Assembly: GCA_963514095.1 (NCBI GenBank)
Contig: OY741264.1
Span: 16,614,827-16,678,826 of the forward strand
Source of the DNA: Eutrigla gurnardus
Lineage: Eukaryota; Chordata; Actinopteri; Perciformes; Triglidae
Direction: 5' to 3'
DNA length: 64,000 nucleotides
Positions 33,593-44,372 of the stretch are shown here, in pieces (within the stretch, counting starts at the first letter, position 1; each line of letters begins with the position of its first letter). The position numbers and the translations under genes were made by a program. The notes beneath the pieces were generated by a model. The model searched no databases and was not told where the DNA came from. It saw only the letters and a program-made list of their open reading frames with translations.

Positions 33593-35862
33593 ATGCCTAG
33601 CCAGCTGCTCCAATCAGACAGAAGTATTTCACCTCTACTACATACAAGCTAAATTGACAGTCATCAATTAAAAAAAAAGGGGGGGGGGGGGGTCTATTAC
33701 TATCCAACAGAAGGGAAATAATAGGTGTAATCAATCTGCCGGCGAGTGTTAAGCGTGTTTGTTTATTAGAGATTTGTTAAGACACACTAAATAGAAGACA
33801 GACTACGACATACTGTCCTATTTATTCAGAATTGTATCATTAAGTAAAGTCAAGATATCAAGGACTTTTTCTGTTTGAAAAATCGCAGGCATCAAAGCTG
33901 ATAAGCAACTAGGATGTTAACTGCAACCAATCGCCCAGAAAAAGATACACAATTTCTTGCAGCAAAGTGTTGGTGGGGAAAAATGGTGGGGAGGAACTGT
34001 GATTTAGACTTTAGCCCTCTCTTCGTTGGTGCACGTCAAACGATTGACCCGTCTGCCTGTCCCTGCTCATCTGCTCATGCACATCTGCTCTTTGTTTTAC
34101 GTTTCTCTTCTGACTCCCTAAACTCTGAGTAAACCAGTGTTATCTCTTGACCTTCCTCTCTTCAGTGAATGTTACTTCTGTGTGCTCTCACATATCCTGA
34201 CTTCTTAAGTTGTCTACAGGATAGGTGCAACCATTTTAATAATACAGATATTGATGAAACAATTTAGAATACAGTTCATTGGTATTGGTGCAGAGCAATT
34301 AAATCACAGTGTCTTTTGACTTTAATAAACAGTGTGCTGGTGCATGGCAGTGATAGTAGTCACAGTGTTTGGACTTAAAAACAGATGCATGAATCACCCA
34401 GGTGTTCATGCGGATGATAATCTAAGTGAACTACCAGTGCTAGGCAGGGGTCAGTGTAATGGTAAGGCTCACATAATCAACAGTTTTAAAGTAAATAGAA
34501 CGTTAAAGTAAATATAACAGAGCAAAGCTCCCCATAGTACAATAATAAAATGGAAGTGGGCTCTTAGTGGTAAAGTAAAAAATGGAAGAATCCTAACACT
34601 AGCCATCTTTGTCTTTACTGTGTCATTAACCAGAGGAGGAGGAGAAAGACCCCCCCCCCCCCCCCCCCCCCCGTCAGCCGTTACAGGCTGCCCTCCACTC
34701 AGCAAAGCATCCCAGCGGTAGAAAGGATGAAACAAAAACAAGAATGGCTTTCTAATTCTTGCCTCTTGGATTGAATCCAATAAACAAACTCCCAGACTCA
34801 CATGGACCCTGTACCTCCAACCAGATTGACAGGAACTCGGTACAGCTCTACTTCATAGTCCTCTGATGTTGGACTGAGGGCAGATTGGATGCTAGAACTC
34901 ACTTCAACTAATGTGGATCCGTTTCCATGCCCGGACTGCTTTAAACATTGGATATTTTGGATTTGGTTTGGATGAATACAAGATCAGAGAAAAGGAACAC
35001 AGTTGTGTGTGTGCATAAATGTGGAGTAAACAGTAGGTATTTTGCGTCTGAATGCAACATGTACTGTACTGAACACGCAGTATTTAGGTAACATGATCCT
35101 GGTAGCAACCAGAATGATGGGTCACAGGTTAAAGGTCACAGAGCGCTGGGTATTCCTGTGCGAGGGAGAAGTGTTATGAATTTAGATAGCAATGCAAAGT
35201 AGTAGATGGGATCCTTTTCTTGATCTTGTTGACACATTATGATAATAGAATGTCTTAATATGTTTTTTTATTGTCCTTATTCTTTGCCTGTACGCTTCTG
35301 CATTGCCTCATTTTATGTTCTTAATATAGAGTGGAAGCTTTATCTTCCTTTATTTGGCAACATTCTTTTCTAAAGTTTAAAAAAACAAAAGAAAGGTGTT
35401 ATTCATTTTTCAAAGTAACCCTTTAGACTCCCCAAATGTGATCAGTTTATCCAGTTAAAGCCCATTTGGGAATGAAAACTGACACTGAGCTGTGAGAAAC
35501 TTCTGGCTGTGTGAGATGTAGCCCACCGGCCAGTGGTGCATGCAAAACACGTTGACAATGTTTGTCCGATCGCTCCCAAATATCAACATTGTTTACACTA
35601 CTAGCCCTGAACTGGCAGAACAAATACAAATGCCTTCGAGTCGGGAGCAGAAATGCATACAGGGAATTAGAAGAGCCTTTATGTCAATGCCAGAATTCAT
35701 AATTATACTGAAAATAAGGAGAAAAATGCAATTCCAAATGAAAATGTAATTGTTTTTTTCTTCCCGCAATCTGGAGACATTTATTACCATTTTGGTATGT
35801 ATAGAGCAGGTGATAACAGACACAACATACTCTATTAAGTATAGGCACAAAACTCATGCACA

Positions 35863-35907
<45 letters not shown>

Positions 35908-36455
35908 TCCCATTCCCTTGGAGGTGGCCGCAAACCAAAGAGCACGTGTCCATTCGCAACAAAATTCTCCTTTGGCTCCCGTTATCTCCCACGAGGCTTT
36001 TTCCTGAACATGGTCCATTCAGTGTGGAAAGTAAACATGCTTCAAAGAGTCATGAAAACAGTGTGGCTGTATTAACAGCTGTGTGTAGTGAAGTGAGAGA
36101 TTCCAGCCAGGTTAAATCAATTTGACAAGGTTTTACTGCATCCTAACTGTGGACCTGGTTTCTATTTAAAGGTGCCTCACTACTGTTACTACTACTTACT
36201 GTTTCAGATGAAAACTACCATCAAGGCTTAATCTACCACCACGTGTCTGTTTTGTTAATGTCACTGTTTGGATGTCTGTGATTTTCAATTTCGACAGTTC
36301 AGGTGAGAATGTCTGTTGTTTGCACTGGCTATTAGTTAATTTCATGCAGTCTCTGGCTAAGGAAGAGTGCTCCAGATGGGCCTTGCCTTTCCTTCGGAAC
36401 ACTGTTTATTGTTTTCCCTTTGTTGTGTTAATTTGTTATTTTTGAGACAATCCTC
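33593..36455. other. Intergenic, no gene seen
   Basis: Contains G/C homopolymers (33681-33692, 34651-34672) and a CA array (35866-35906). No recognisable coding sequence. Confidence 0.5.
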
Positions 36456-36895
36456 TGCAGGCAAATGACCCAACTCCAAAGCTGCTATCGGATCCTGCAC
36501 TGGCACTGAAACAGACTGAGAGGACATGGTAGCCACCACAGGTGGCACCTCAGTGACACCAGCAGGCAAACTAACGACACGTACCTCATCCAAAGTCCCA
36601 ACCACGGCATGGGGATAAAGCAACACATTTGAAGAACCTACGTTTACGATGGGAATGTAGGCGGTGCCCCATACCACTGACACCAGGGCAGGAGAGGCAA
36701 GCAGCCCGGCAGGCAGCCCAGACTCTGGAGGCTCAAACAGTGCAGTCGTGCTGGCGTACTGCTCTGAGCATGTGGCTGCAATGATCTTCATCACACCACC
36801 TGGGATATGACAAGCCTTTTTACCATGTACTTTGACTTTCCCAGCTCCCTGATTAACTGAAACACTGGCTTCATTGCACTTCTGGAGGGCCTGCG
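36456..36895 (-). pseudogene. Continuation of the older Gypsy polyprotein beyond the insertion
   Basis: An open minus-strand frame (GVMKIIAATCSEQYASTTAL..., ...VNVGSSNVLLYPHAVVGTLD...) ending near LGHLPAED. This is the linker between protease and reverse transcriptase in this type of element. After that the sequence no longer looks like the element, marking its truncation. Confidence 0.65.
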
Positions 36896-37055
36896 TGTCA
36901 CGCCTGAGCTTAGACAGGAGAACCCAAATGCAAGACCAGGAGTCAGATAGTCCGTTAACAAAAAGATTTAATAATGTTCACCAAAAAAACACAGAAGGGC
37001 TAACAGCAGTCAGGGAATCCAGAATCCACAAAGACAGGCGAGGGGCAGACGTGAG
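36896..37055 (-). repeat. Truncated 3' LTR of the younger Gypsy element
   Basis: Matches 40222-40381 with two differences, then jumps at 37056 directly into integrase coding sequence, showing an internal deletion. Confidence 0.9.
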
Positions 37056-37101
37056 ATCGCTCGGAATTGTGCAGGAGAGTCTGCCGGGCCCGCTTCCATG
37101 T

Positions 37102-38520
37102 CTACTTGCACCGACGCACTAGAGCCAGAGCTGAGGGCACGCTGACCTCCTTCTCCAGGGCAGGAAAGGTGGGAGGCTGGTAACCGTAGACAATGTTAAA
37201 AGGAGACAGGCCGGAAGAGGAACAGGGCAGAGAATTGTGAGCATACTCAACCCAGGTCAGTTGGCGGCACCATGTGGAAGGGTTCTGTGTAGCCAGGCAA
37301 CGGAGACCGGTCTCCAACTCCTGGTTGAGTCGTTCCGTCTGCCCATTGGTCTGTGGGTGATATCCGGAGGAGAGGCTGACTGAAGAGCTGATGAGTGAGC
37401 AGAAAGCACGCCAAAACTGTGCCACGAACTGAGGGCCCCTATCGGAAACAATGTCTCTGGGAAAACCATGCAGACGAAACACATGGAAAAGCAGGGCCTC
37501 GGCAGTCTCCTTGGCAGAAGGAAGCTTGTCCAGGGCAATGAAATGAACCATCTTAGAAAACCTATCCACCACGGTTAAGACAGTGGTGTTACCTTCCGAT
37601 GCAGGCAGGCCTGTGACGAAGTCCACCGAGATATCCGACCAGGGTCTTAGGGGCACAGGCAGGGGACGCAGTTGACCGGCCGGTGGTTTATGGGAGGACT
37701 TACAGGTGGCACAGACAGGGCAAGCTGCAATGTAGTCGGCAATGTCCTTTCCCATGGCGGGCCACCAGAATTGCTGCTGGGCCAGGAACTGAGTGCGGCG
37801 AACACCAGGGTGGCATGCGAGCTTAGATGTGTGGGCCCAATGGATGACCTGGGAGCAGAGAGAAACAGGGACAAAAAGCCGGTTGGGTGGAACGCCGTCC
37901 GGGGGTTGACAGTTCTGGAGTGCTTTGATTACCTGTTCCTCTATCCTCCATCTGAACGCCCCAACAAAACATGAGTTGGGGAGGATGGGTTCAGGGTCTG
38001 ATTCTGGCTTCTCCAAGGGGAACACACGGGACAGCGCATCAGGCTTGCCATTCTTGGAGCCGGGTCTATAGGACAGGGTAAAGTGAAAGTGTGTGAAAAA
38101 CAGAGCCCACCTAGCTTGCCGAGAATTGAGCCTCTTGGCGGTTCGCAGATACTCCAGGTTTTTATGGTCAGTCCAAACCAAGAACGGTTGCTCCGCTCCC
38201 TCCAACCAATGACGCCACTCCGCCAGAGCGACCTTGATGGCTAACAGTTCCCGGTTACCAATGTCGTAGTTGCGCTCCGCATTGGACAACTTCCTGGAGA
38301 GGAAGGCGCAGGGGTGGAGCTTGTCATCTGAAGGGGAGCGCTGAGACAATACGGCCCCCACCCCAACATCAGAGGCATCAACCTCTACCATGAACTGGAG
38401 GGACGGATCGGGGATTGAGAGGATGGGAGCCGAGGAAAAGGCCTTCTTGAGTCGCCGGAATGCCTCTTCAGCCCCAGCGCCCCACCTGAATGGAAGCCTA
38501 GGAGAGGTGAAGAGGAGCAA
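37102..38520 (-). pseudogene. RNase H and integrase of the younger Gypsy pol, reverse transcriptase core deleted
   Basis: The frame opens at the thumb/RNase H border (WGAGAEEAFRRLKKAFSSAP). It then has RNase H signatures (FMVEVDASDVGVGAVLSQ, IGNRELLAIKVALAEWRHWL, VWTDHKNLEYL), an HHCC-type zinc region (HPGVRRTQFL ... ACPVCATCKSS) and the integrase core (DISVDFVTGLP, VVDRFSKMVHF, IVSDRGPQFVAQFWRAF, YHPQTNGQTERLNQELE). The D, D and E of the DDE triad are present. Most of the reverse transcriptase is missing between 38520 and about 38540. Confidence 0.88.
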
Positions 38521-38624
38521 CGAATGAGTCCAGCAGCCAAGGATTCATCCACATATTTCTTCATGGCTGCTGTCTCAGGACCAGACAGGGAATACAACCT
38601 CCCTTTAGGGGGACTTGTGCCTGG

Positions 38625-39494
38625 TCAGAGGTCGATGGCGCAATCGTATGGTCTGTGAGGAGGTAGGGCAGAAGCTCGAGCCTTATTGAAGACTTGTTTT
38701 AGATCATGATAACATGAGGGTACCTTTTCGAGAGCTGGAAAAACAGTTTCTGGGTCCAAGTGATTGGAGATGCTGGTGGATGCAACGGTCACCTTGGAGA
38801 CTTCCGGGCACGGAGGGGAATTGACCCCAACCCCACAGGTAAGGGAGCATGTGGGGCCCCAGGCACGGATCTCACCCGTTCTCCAGTTCACGTGTGGGTT
38901 GTGACGGATGAGCCAGGGGTGACATAAGATGAGTGGATGCAAGGGAGTCCGACACACATGAAAACTGATTCTTTCAGAGTGTTGATCAGGGAACCTGAGA
39001 GTGAGTGACTGAGTCCGATGGGTGACGCGGCAGATGAGCCCTCCATCCAGCGTGCAAGCCTCCAGGGGGCGTTGAAGCCGGATCAGACGGAGATTGAGCT
39101 TCTTGGCGAGGCTGGAGTCAATGAGGTTAGCGTCAGAACCCGAGTCAACCAGGACGGACTGCTGGAGAGACACTGAGGGAGAACACAGAAACACTAGAGG
39201 TTGCAGACGAGAGGGATTAGAAACAGTTAATGTGCGGCTCACAAATGCCCTTGGTGAGCCCTGGCTTTTACTGGACATGTGGAGATAATATGTCCCAATT
39301 GGCCGCAGTAGAGACAGCGACCTTCTGACATGCACCTTTGACGCTCCTCCGGGGAGAGTTGGGTGTGGCCAACCTGCATAGGTTCCTCTCCTGTAGCAGC
39401 AGTGGCCCCGGGAGGAGGCAGAGCCGGGAGAACTCTGTTGGTAGCTCCGAAGGGGGGCACCGTTGGTCTGAGTGGAGAGGGTTCTACTAGCCAT
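38625..39494 (-). pseudogene. Protease region of the younger Gypsy pol, in the -1 frame of gag
   Basis: The frame overlaps the end of gag by about 250 bp and is offset by -1. It contains the retropepsin motif LVDSGSDANLIDSSLA (DSG active site). It stops at a TGA (38627-38625) and continues in the same frame with KGRLYSLSGPETAAMKKYVD, the linker before reverse transcriptase. A single nonsense change therefore breaks pol here. Confidence 0.8.
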
Positions 39495-40204
39495 TGAGCC
39501 ATCTGGTCTGATATCCTGATTGCTGTTGATATTGCCTCATCCAGGGAAAGCTGTTCCTGCCTCAGCGCAATCTCTCGGCCAATGGTGCGGTTGAGCCCAC
39601 TCTGAAATGCGGTGAGCAGTGCCTGGTCATTCCATCCGGACTCAACAGCTAAGGAGCGAAAGTCACTGGCAAACTCCCTTACTGAGCGCCTCCCCTGCCT
39701 TAGCCTCAAAAGCTGTTGACCAGCCTGTTGTCCTCTAATGGGGTGATCATAAACTCGCTTTAGTTCGGTTTCAAGCAGGGCACAAGTCTGAATAGCAGGA
39801 GACCCCTGCTCATAAAGGGCATTAAAGTAACTGAGAGGGGGCCCCTCCAAGAGGCTGGCTACATAAGCTAGCCTTGCAGCCTCGTGTTGGTAATGAACTG
39901 GTTGAGCATTGAAAACAAGTTGGACTTGAGTTAAAAAATTACGACATGTATCGGGGTTACCAGAGTATTTTGCAGGCGGAGGAATATGGGGCTCTGCAGT
40001 AGGGTTGGCTGGAGGTACAGGAGCAGCAGCAACAACCGGTGGTGGAGTGGGCTGAAATGAATGAGCACTGCTTAGTGCCGTCAGTTGGTTGGAGATCTGG
40101 GCCACACTATCAACCAGAGCCCTTAACAGCTGATCATGGTCTCCCAAAAGCTGCCCCTGATTAGCTACTGCCTCTCTAACTCTGTCCAGGTCTGCTGGGT
40201 CCAT
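39239..40204 (-). CDS. Gag of the younger Gypsy element (321 residues), intact
   Basis: Structural protein of a Ty3/sushi-type element, the class from which mammalian PEG10/RTL genes arose. It has an N-terminal helical region (MDPADLDRVREAVANQGQLL), a Pro-rich linker, a capsid-like domain (PAKYSGNPDTCRNFLTQVQL ... FASDFRSLAVESGWNDQALL ... FQSGLNRTIGREIA) and one zinc knuckle CLYCGQLGHIISTC (C-x2-C-x4-H-x4-C) near the C terminus. The start codon is 17 nt from the LTR. The open frame is complete, without stops. The protease frame overlaps its end in the -1 frame. Confidence 0.88.
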   Translation of the reverse strand: MDPADLDRVREAVANQGQLLGDHDQLLRALVDSVAQISNQLTALSSAHSFQPTPPPVVAAAPVPPANPTAEPHIPPPAKYSGNPDTCRNFLTQVQLVFNAQPVHYQHEAARLAYVASLLEGPPLSYFNALYEQGSPAIQTCALLETELKRVYDHPIRGQQAGQQLLRLRQGRRSVREFASDFRSLAVESGWNDQALLTAFQSGLNRTIGREIALRQEQLSLDEAISTAIRISDQMAQWLVEPSPLRPTVPPFGATNRVLPALPPPGATAATGEEPMQVGHTQLSPEERQRCMSEGRCLYCGQLGHIISTCPVKARAHQGHL

Positions 40205-40221
40205 TGTCGGCCAGTTCGTAC

Positions 40222-40690
40222 TGTCACACCTGAGCTCAGACAGGAGAACCCAAATGCAAGACCAGGAGTCAGATAGTCCGTTAACAAAAAGATTTAATAA
40301 TGTTCACCAAAAAAACACAGAAGGGCTAACAGCAGTCAGGGAATCCAGAATCCACAAAGACAGGCGAGGGGCAGACGTGAGGCAGGTAACCAGACAGGCA
40401 GGGTCGAGCACGGGAAGGCAGTCCAAAGGCACCGACAGGGGAAGGCTAGGCTCGGAAAACAGACAGGCAGGATAACCCACAGGTAGGCAGGCAGGAAAAA
40501 CACTGGTAAGTATCTCTCAAGGAACGAATACGAACTGGCAAACACAGAGGGGAGCACATGACTTAAGTAACAAAGGGAGCTAATGAGACAAAGGTGCAAC
40601 ACATTAGGGAGGGGCAAGGTAATCACATGAACGGGGAAGGAATTGACAGGCCAATCACAAACATACTACTGCCTGGGGGCTGGTGTGACA
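40222..40690 (-). repeat. 5' LTR of the younger Gypsy element (469 bp)
   Basis: TG...CA ends, intact target duplication outside. Only 17 nt separate its inner edge from the gag start codon. Confidence 0.9.
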
Positions 40691-40695
40691 CTGCG

Positions 40696-41119
40696 TGACA
40701 AGCGTGGGGGCCTCAGATACCACTGGCAGGTCAAACAAAGCTAAGCCATGCTGCCCAAAGAGTTCCCCATAGCACCTGCGGATAATATTCATCCCCAGAA
40801 CACCAGGGACCTGTGACGATACACCACCAGGGGGGTCCTTGACCACCAAAATCCCACAGGCTGGCAACAACTTTCCACAGAGCTCCACATCCAACTCCAA
40901 GTAGCCAATATAAGGAATGGCAAGACCATTAGCTGCTCTGAGCTGCAGCCAGTGACAAGATTTGAGCCGCTCTTGGCCCCAGGGCTCAAACCGCTGGCGG
41001 AAAAGGGACTCGGTGATGGTCGACACCATAGACCCGGTATCTACCAGGCAAGAGACTACAACCCCTCCCATGGTCACACTTAAATTAGGACAAGATGACA
41101 TGAGTTTGGACACTTCCAC
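40696..41119 (-). pseudogene. Retropepsin of the older Gypsy element, cut by the insertion
   Basis: An aspartic protease with the DTG active site in VSCLVDTGSMVSTITE, followed by the flap and a VLGMNIIRRCYGELF block. It lies one base in the -1 direction from gag. The reading runs into the younger element's target duplication at 40695. Confidence 0.8.
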
Positions 41120-41187
41120 GTCACCTGCACCTGAACCCGAGCCAGGAACTGCCCCCTCCGAACTGTGGCTCTGCAGTCCGGCGGGTG

Positions 41188-42341
41188 CTAGTTTCCCGGC
41201 AACTGGGCAGAGTGGGCCGGCCTACTCAACTGAGAGGCTGGCAAGGAAGACTGAGTGCGGGTGGGGACGCGGGCTCCATCACACTCCCTGGCTATGTGAC
41301 CTGGTTGCTGACATCTCCGACAGATAATGGGACCACGAAAAGCTGTTCGGCTAGGTTGCTGAGGGCCCTGCAGCCGAAAAATGCTCTGGGTCAGTTGGTT
41401 CAACTGCTCCTGCTGCAACTTCAACATTTCCCTCATCTCACGCAGCTCAGAGGATTGCGGGGGACCAACACTGACCTGACGACTGCCCTGGACCACACAC
41501 TGAGCACCGAAGACAGAAGGGACAGAATGACTACGACCCCTAACACCTCCAGGTAAGCCCTCTCGTTCCCACCTGATCGCTTCACTCCTAGCCTCCAGTA
41601 AGGTAGCAGTGGGCTGCCTGCGCACAAACTGCTTCAGCTCACGACGAAGTGACCCATCCAGCATGTGCTCCCCAAACTGGTCACGTAGCAAAACCTCTGC
41701 GTTGGGTATGCCACTGGGTGCACGCTGCTTCACAGATGTCATGAGGCCCATCAACGCAAGTGAAAACTCCAGCAGAGTCTCTCCCTCGTGCTGCCGTCGG
41801 GAGAAAAAGGCCTCTTGTAAAGCTACATATGATTCTGCACACCCATATAGCTCCTGTAATACCTCAATGATCTTATCTGGGTCTAAACGTTCTTCACTGG
41901 GGCGGTAAATAAAAAGAATGCCTGATCGGATGCAGACAAGTAGCATGCTCTTATACAAGCTTGCACCTCCTCCAGCCACTCAGCTAACCCTATACCCGAC
42001 TTCCCCCTAAATGTGGGACATTTTCTCTCTCGGGGCACAAAAATCAGTCTCTCCGTTGAAGGAGTACTGACAGTGGAAGACGCAGCGGGAGGAATTGATA
42101 CCGAGGGGGCTGTACTAGGGCCAGGCACAGCCGCAACCTGTTCCTGTCTCAGCCTATCATTATCTGCTCTTAGCTGAGCAACTAAATCCCTCAGTTCCTG
42201 CATTTCTGCCTCCATCGCTAAGCCTGTACCAACTATGACCTTTCCTACCGTGAGGATGAGACCAGGGAAAGTGGAAATGGGTTTGTTACAGGTCCACGAA
42301 ACCAGCTGCTGCTTTGCCTCGGAAGAAAGAAAAGAAAACAC
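41188..42341 (-). pseudogene. gag of the older Gypsy element, one frameshift
   Basis: Starts at 42341 or at the inner Met near 42214 (MEAEMQELRDLVAQLRADND), a coiled-coil-like leader. Then comes the capsid region (RKCPTFRGKSGIGLAEWLEE), with the frame broken near 41915 between QAFFLF and YRPSEERLDPD. It continues through FGEHMLDGSLRRELKQFVRR to a zinc knuckle CRRCQQPGHIARECDG (C-x2-C-x4-H-x4-C). Typical structural protein of Ty3-type elements. Confidence 0.8.
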
Positions 42342-42470
42342 AGGTCAGACAACAGAAATAACACAGCCACGATATATATATATATATATATTTTAGAAAA
42401 GGGAAAAACAAACCCAAAACAGAACACACGTCTCTGCTCTCAAATTATAATCCTGTCGACAACGCCAGAT

Positions 42471-43860
42471 TGTGGCGGCGCGAGGAGGTAATTTTGGTTT
42501 ACAGTAAGGTTTTAGAATGGTATCAAATAATTGTTGCCAGACAACGCCACCCTGGGAGTTTCACCCAGGGACTTTAAGTGAACCAACTCAAAAGGAGAAG
42601 GCATTCAGGTTCGTAACAAAGTGAGGCAGAGACAGCGGTTCGAGGGTACAAAAATATTATCATTCTATCATTATCTATCGTTTTAAAAAGTTTTAAATGA
42701 AATCGTTCACTTGGGGGAAATTAAATAAAACCAATCAGGGCTGAGGCCTACTAGTGACAGATGGGTCAACAAAACGGGGATACCAGGAACACCACACGTG
42801 CAGCAAAAATAAGGATAAAGTGAAAACTCAAACCACAAAGGGAGGGCACCACCACCAAACACCAATCCACCACCGTAGGCTCAGCACCTGAAAGGGGGGA
42901 GACCAGAGAGAGAAATAGGTTAGGGACAAAGAAAACAAAATAATAATAATAATAAAGAAAATACAACGACCAACAACTAGACAAACACAAGATAACAGAA
43001 ACCACAATAACCGTTCCCACACTGTTCTCTCTCCTACACACACACACACACACACGCACACCCACACACACACACACACTTTAAGACGTGGCAGAATAAA
43101 TAAAAACGGCGCGTTGCTGAACCACAGGTACGCCCAGGCGGTGACAGGCAGCACCAAAGACAACCAGCCAGCCAAACAGTCAAAGCCAAACAGAGCAGGC
43201 AGCAATGGGAGCTCAAGCACAGCAGCAAAAGTGGCACGGCAAGCAATCGATCCACAGCAATAAGCGGTGTCTGAACGCCAAGCAGCTCCAGCGAGGCAAA
43301 GCAGCTCCAGCAAGGCAAAGCAGCTCCAGCAAGGCAAAGCAAAGCAGCAGTGGCTTAGCAGTCGGATTAGCTGGCGCTGAGCCGCTACATAGACATCTTT
43401 ACCCTACAATAATAAAAAACATAAGAAACTTACAAGTGGCTGGGGGAGGAAGCTACTGTCACTCTACTACATACCGGTCAGGCAGTCCCGGCCAACGCAG
43501 CGTGGGGAGAGTTCGGCGCTACACAAGAGCGACCTGTAAACAAACACAGGTTGCCACACGTGCAATGCCACAGGGGAAGACACGTGAGGCAGAAAGCTCA
43601 CCTACCGGCATCAAGCAGCAAGCGACGTACGGGGCGGTACGAAGAGGTGAGCAGCATGCAGCCAGCAGCAACACCCAAGCGAGCCTCTGCTAACAGAGGG
43701 GCGGAAGTGACGGACACCAGGAAATGACGTGGCCTGGCCTCCGGCAAGCAAAAGGAAGACAGGTAGTCTACACCCCCTTTTATGCAGTATTCACCCACCG
43801 CAATTGACTGGGGCCGCCTCCTGAGTGATGTCACGGACCCAATGACTGCGTCCTGCTACA
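42471..43860 (-). repeat. 5' LTR of the older Gypsy element
   Basis: Plus-strand limits TGTGGCGGCGCGAGG...GCGTCCTGCTACA give TG...CA ends. On the minus strand a TATA-like CATAAAAG (43784-43777) lies about 80 nt inside the upstream edge, as expected for a U3 promoter. Three nucleotides past the inner edge is TGGCGTTGTCGACAGGAT (42468-42451), a TGG-starting primer-binding site. The partner LTR is gone, so the limits rest on these signals alone. Confidence 0.6.
43036..43080. repeat. (CA)n within the older LTR
   Basis: Imperfect CA array inside the LTR. Confidence 0.85.
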
Positions 43861-44372
43861 TATATGTAGATTGTCCCGTCACATCTGACGTCAGATCAAA
43901 GGCGGATGGCACGCGTAACGGAAACTCACCCTCTCGGACCAAAACTTCTCCCTCTCTCTCTCTCTCCTGTTTTTTATAATATCGGCATTGTTATTATTAT
44001 GATACGCACGCACAGCGTGTGATGCGCGTTGTGGGAGCTGCGGCGGCGCTTCTGTCATCGGGTTTTCAAGTGACGGAACTTGCACTGAACCTCCCCTAAC
44101 ATATTAAAGGTGAGGAGAGGAGCTCATTTGATTGGTGAAGATCTGAATCAGCTGTATTAATCCCAGTCCACGCCTCGTCTCCTCCTCGTCTCCCACTCAC
44201 GCCTTCTTCTCCTCCCTCTTTCCCACTTGCGCGGGTGGGAGTGACGGGAGGCGTGCCTGCGCTAGCCTGCGCGGCCCACGAAACTTGCAAAGTCCAGGCA
44301 GACACACCCTGTCGGCGTGGTGCACGTGCGCTGCCCGCTGACTACACCTAGTCTACGAAACTAGGGCTCTAC
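43861..44372. other. CpG-rich stretch between two Gypsy remnants
   Basis: GC- and CpG-rich compared with its flanks, with a donor-like ATTAAAG/GTGAGG at 44108-44114 and an acceptor-like ...GAAACTAG ending at 44364. It may be the leader of the element whose protease follows, or a stray CpG island. No reading frame supports a protein. Confidence 0.35.

Larger units (their letters stand above)
36896..40690 (-). mobile_element. Younger sushi-like Ty3/Gypsy element inserted in the older one, defective
   Basis: 5' LTR 40222-40690 and the partial 3' LTR 36896-37055 agree at all but two of 160 positions. The ends are TGTCAC...GTGACA, and the 5-bp target duplication CTGCG lies at 36891-36895 and 40691-40695. 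Order on the minus strand: gag, protease, RNase H, integrase. The reverse transcriptase core and the end of integrase plus about 300 bp of the 3' LTR are deleted. Confidence 0.92.
36456..43860 (-). mobile_element. Older Ty3/Gypsy element, truncated at its 3' side and split by a younger element
   Basis: Minus-strand element: 5' LTR 42471-43860, primer site 42468-42451, gag 42341-41188 (two frames), retropepsin 41119-40696, then, after a 3.8 kb inserted element, its continuation 36895-36456. The reverse transcriptase, integrase and 3' LTR are absent. Continuity is shown by the 5-bp duplication CTGCG around the insert. Confidence 0.85.

Noticed and set aside
36357..36794. Independent small host gene on the minus strand
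   Set aside because: Its reading continues the older Gypsy polyprotein across the younger element's insertion, with the matching CTGCG duplication at both sides.
40655..41556. Plus-strand frames over the older Gypsy protease and gag
   Set aside because: Antisense shadows of the retroelement coding strand.
42766..43342. Hydrophobic minus-strand frames resembling a membrane protein
   Set aside because: They lie inside the older Gypsy LTR and run through a CA array; no start context or homology.
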